Shown one piece after another: positions 63,966-64,000 of a stretch of DNA of 64,000 nucleotides. Position 1 is the first letter of the stretch; the number at the start of each line of letters is the position of its first letter. Source of the DNA: Streptomyces sp. NBC_00483 (GTDB taxonomy: Bacteria; Actinomycetota; Actinomycetes; Streptomycetales; Streptomycetaceae); contig NZ_CP107880.1 of assembly GCF_036013745.1 (NCBI RefSeq), positions 5,332,001 to 5,396,000 on the forward strand, written 5' to 3'. The translations under genes and the position numbers were made by a program. The notes below the pieces were generated by a model that worked only from the letters and a program-made list of their open reading frames with translations, was not told the origin of the DNA and searched no databases.

Positions 63966-64000
63966 TCAACGCCCCTGTGCGGCAAGCTCCTTCGCGGCCT
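63966..64000 (-). CDS. C-terminal end of a gene cut by the window edge
   Basis: The reverse strand reads ...AAKELAAQGR followed by TGA (63966-63968), running off the right edge. The frame is supported by codon bias and by the shared terminator at 63877-63915. Ten residues are too few to identify the product. Confidence 0.55.
   Translation of the reverse strand, partial: AAKELAAQGR

Overview
The window is chromosomal DNA of a Streptomyces (or very close relative). GC content is very high, third codon positions are almost all G or C, and many starts are GTG or TTG with GTGA/ATGA overlaps. The gene set is typical: two mycothiol genes (mshD, mshA), glnR, the nickel regulator nur, the c-di-GMP-responsive anti-sigma factor rsiG, phoU/phoR/phoP, carD, and many small membrane proteins of actinobacterial families. 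From memory the gene order matches the S. coelicolor core region from ppk to just past the cysS/rRNA methyltransferase genes. No rRNA, tRNA, CRISPR array, phage or transposase is visible.

Layout. 1-2864: 5' part of polyphosphate kinase, then a 1.4 kb repeat-rich stretch without a credible gene. 2865-7178: an operon of a YtrA-type GntR regulator, ABC ATPase and two permeases, then mshD. 7447-13905: secreted 5'-nucleotidase, an LmeA-like protein, and an htrA-response regulator-sensor kinase operon with a candidate autoregulatory operator. 14018-24736: LacI regulator, glnR, hydrolase, MoaD-like protein, a second LmeA-like protein, a 26-residue Cys-containing leader peptide before the sulfurtransferase cysA, then nur, ygfZ, dtd and rsiG. 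24902-34175: the accessory-looking part, described below. 34198-43868: HbhA-like protein, PP2C phosphatase, NlpC/P60 hydrolase, methyltransferase, mshA, a toxin-antitoxin-like pair, an MFS transporter and gpmA. 43960-50334: SDR/TetR pair, a Cys-rich mini-protein and the phosphate regulators with an 11-bp-phased PHO box. 50417-62067: lipoprotein, carD, ispD, ispF, a GNAT-SBP-fused permease-MFS operon, cysS and a SpoU-type rRNA methyltransferase. 62163-64000: a DoxX-domain membrane protein and the last ten codons of a gene that runs off the edge.

The best candidate for an undescribed system is at 26309-33016. Three paralogous GntR regulators share a C-terminal domain I cannot name. Two of them are divergent from paralogous ~62-residue membrane peptides across a conserved palindrome, AGTTGG-N3-CCAACT. 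All three have a second conserved element, AGTTGT-N5/6-TTGGT, just before the start. The same block holds a HAD phosphatase translationally coupled to the second regulator and a 713-residue protein with two complete phosphotransferase (APH-type) kinase domains. The kinase gene carries the only in-frame TTA (bldA) codon I noticed in the window. The shared operators suggest one cross-regulated circuit that senses or modifies a small molecule; its substrate is unknown.

Other points of interest are a GC-rich intergenic element present six times (one copy lies in the apparent 5' end of an MFS gene), a one-piece DppB/DppC-like permease with no ATPase beside it, and several clear operators and terminators listed below.
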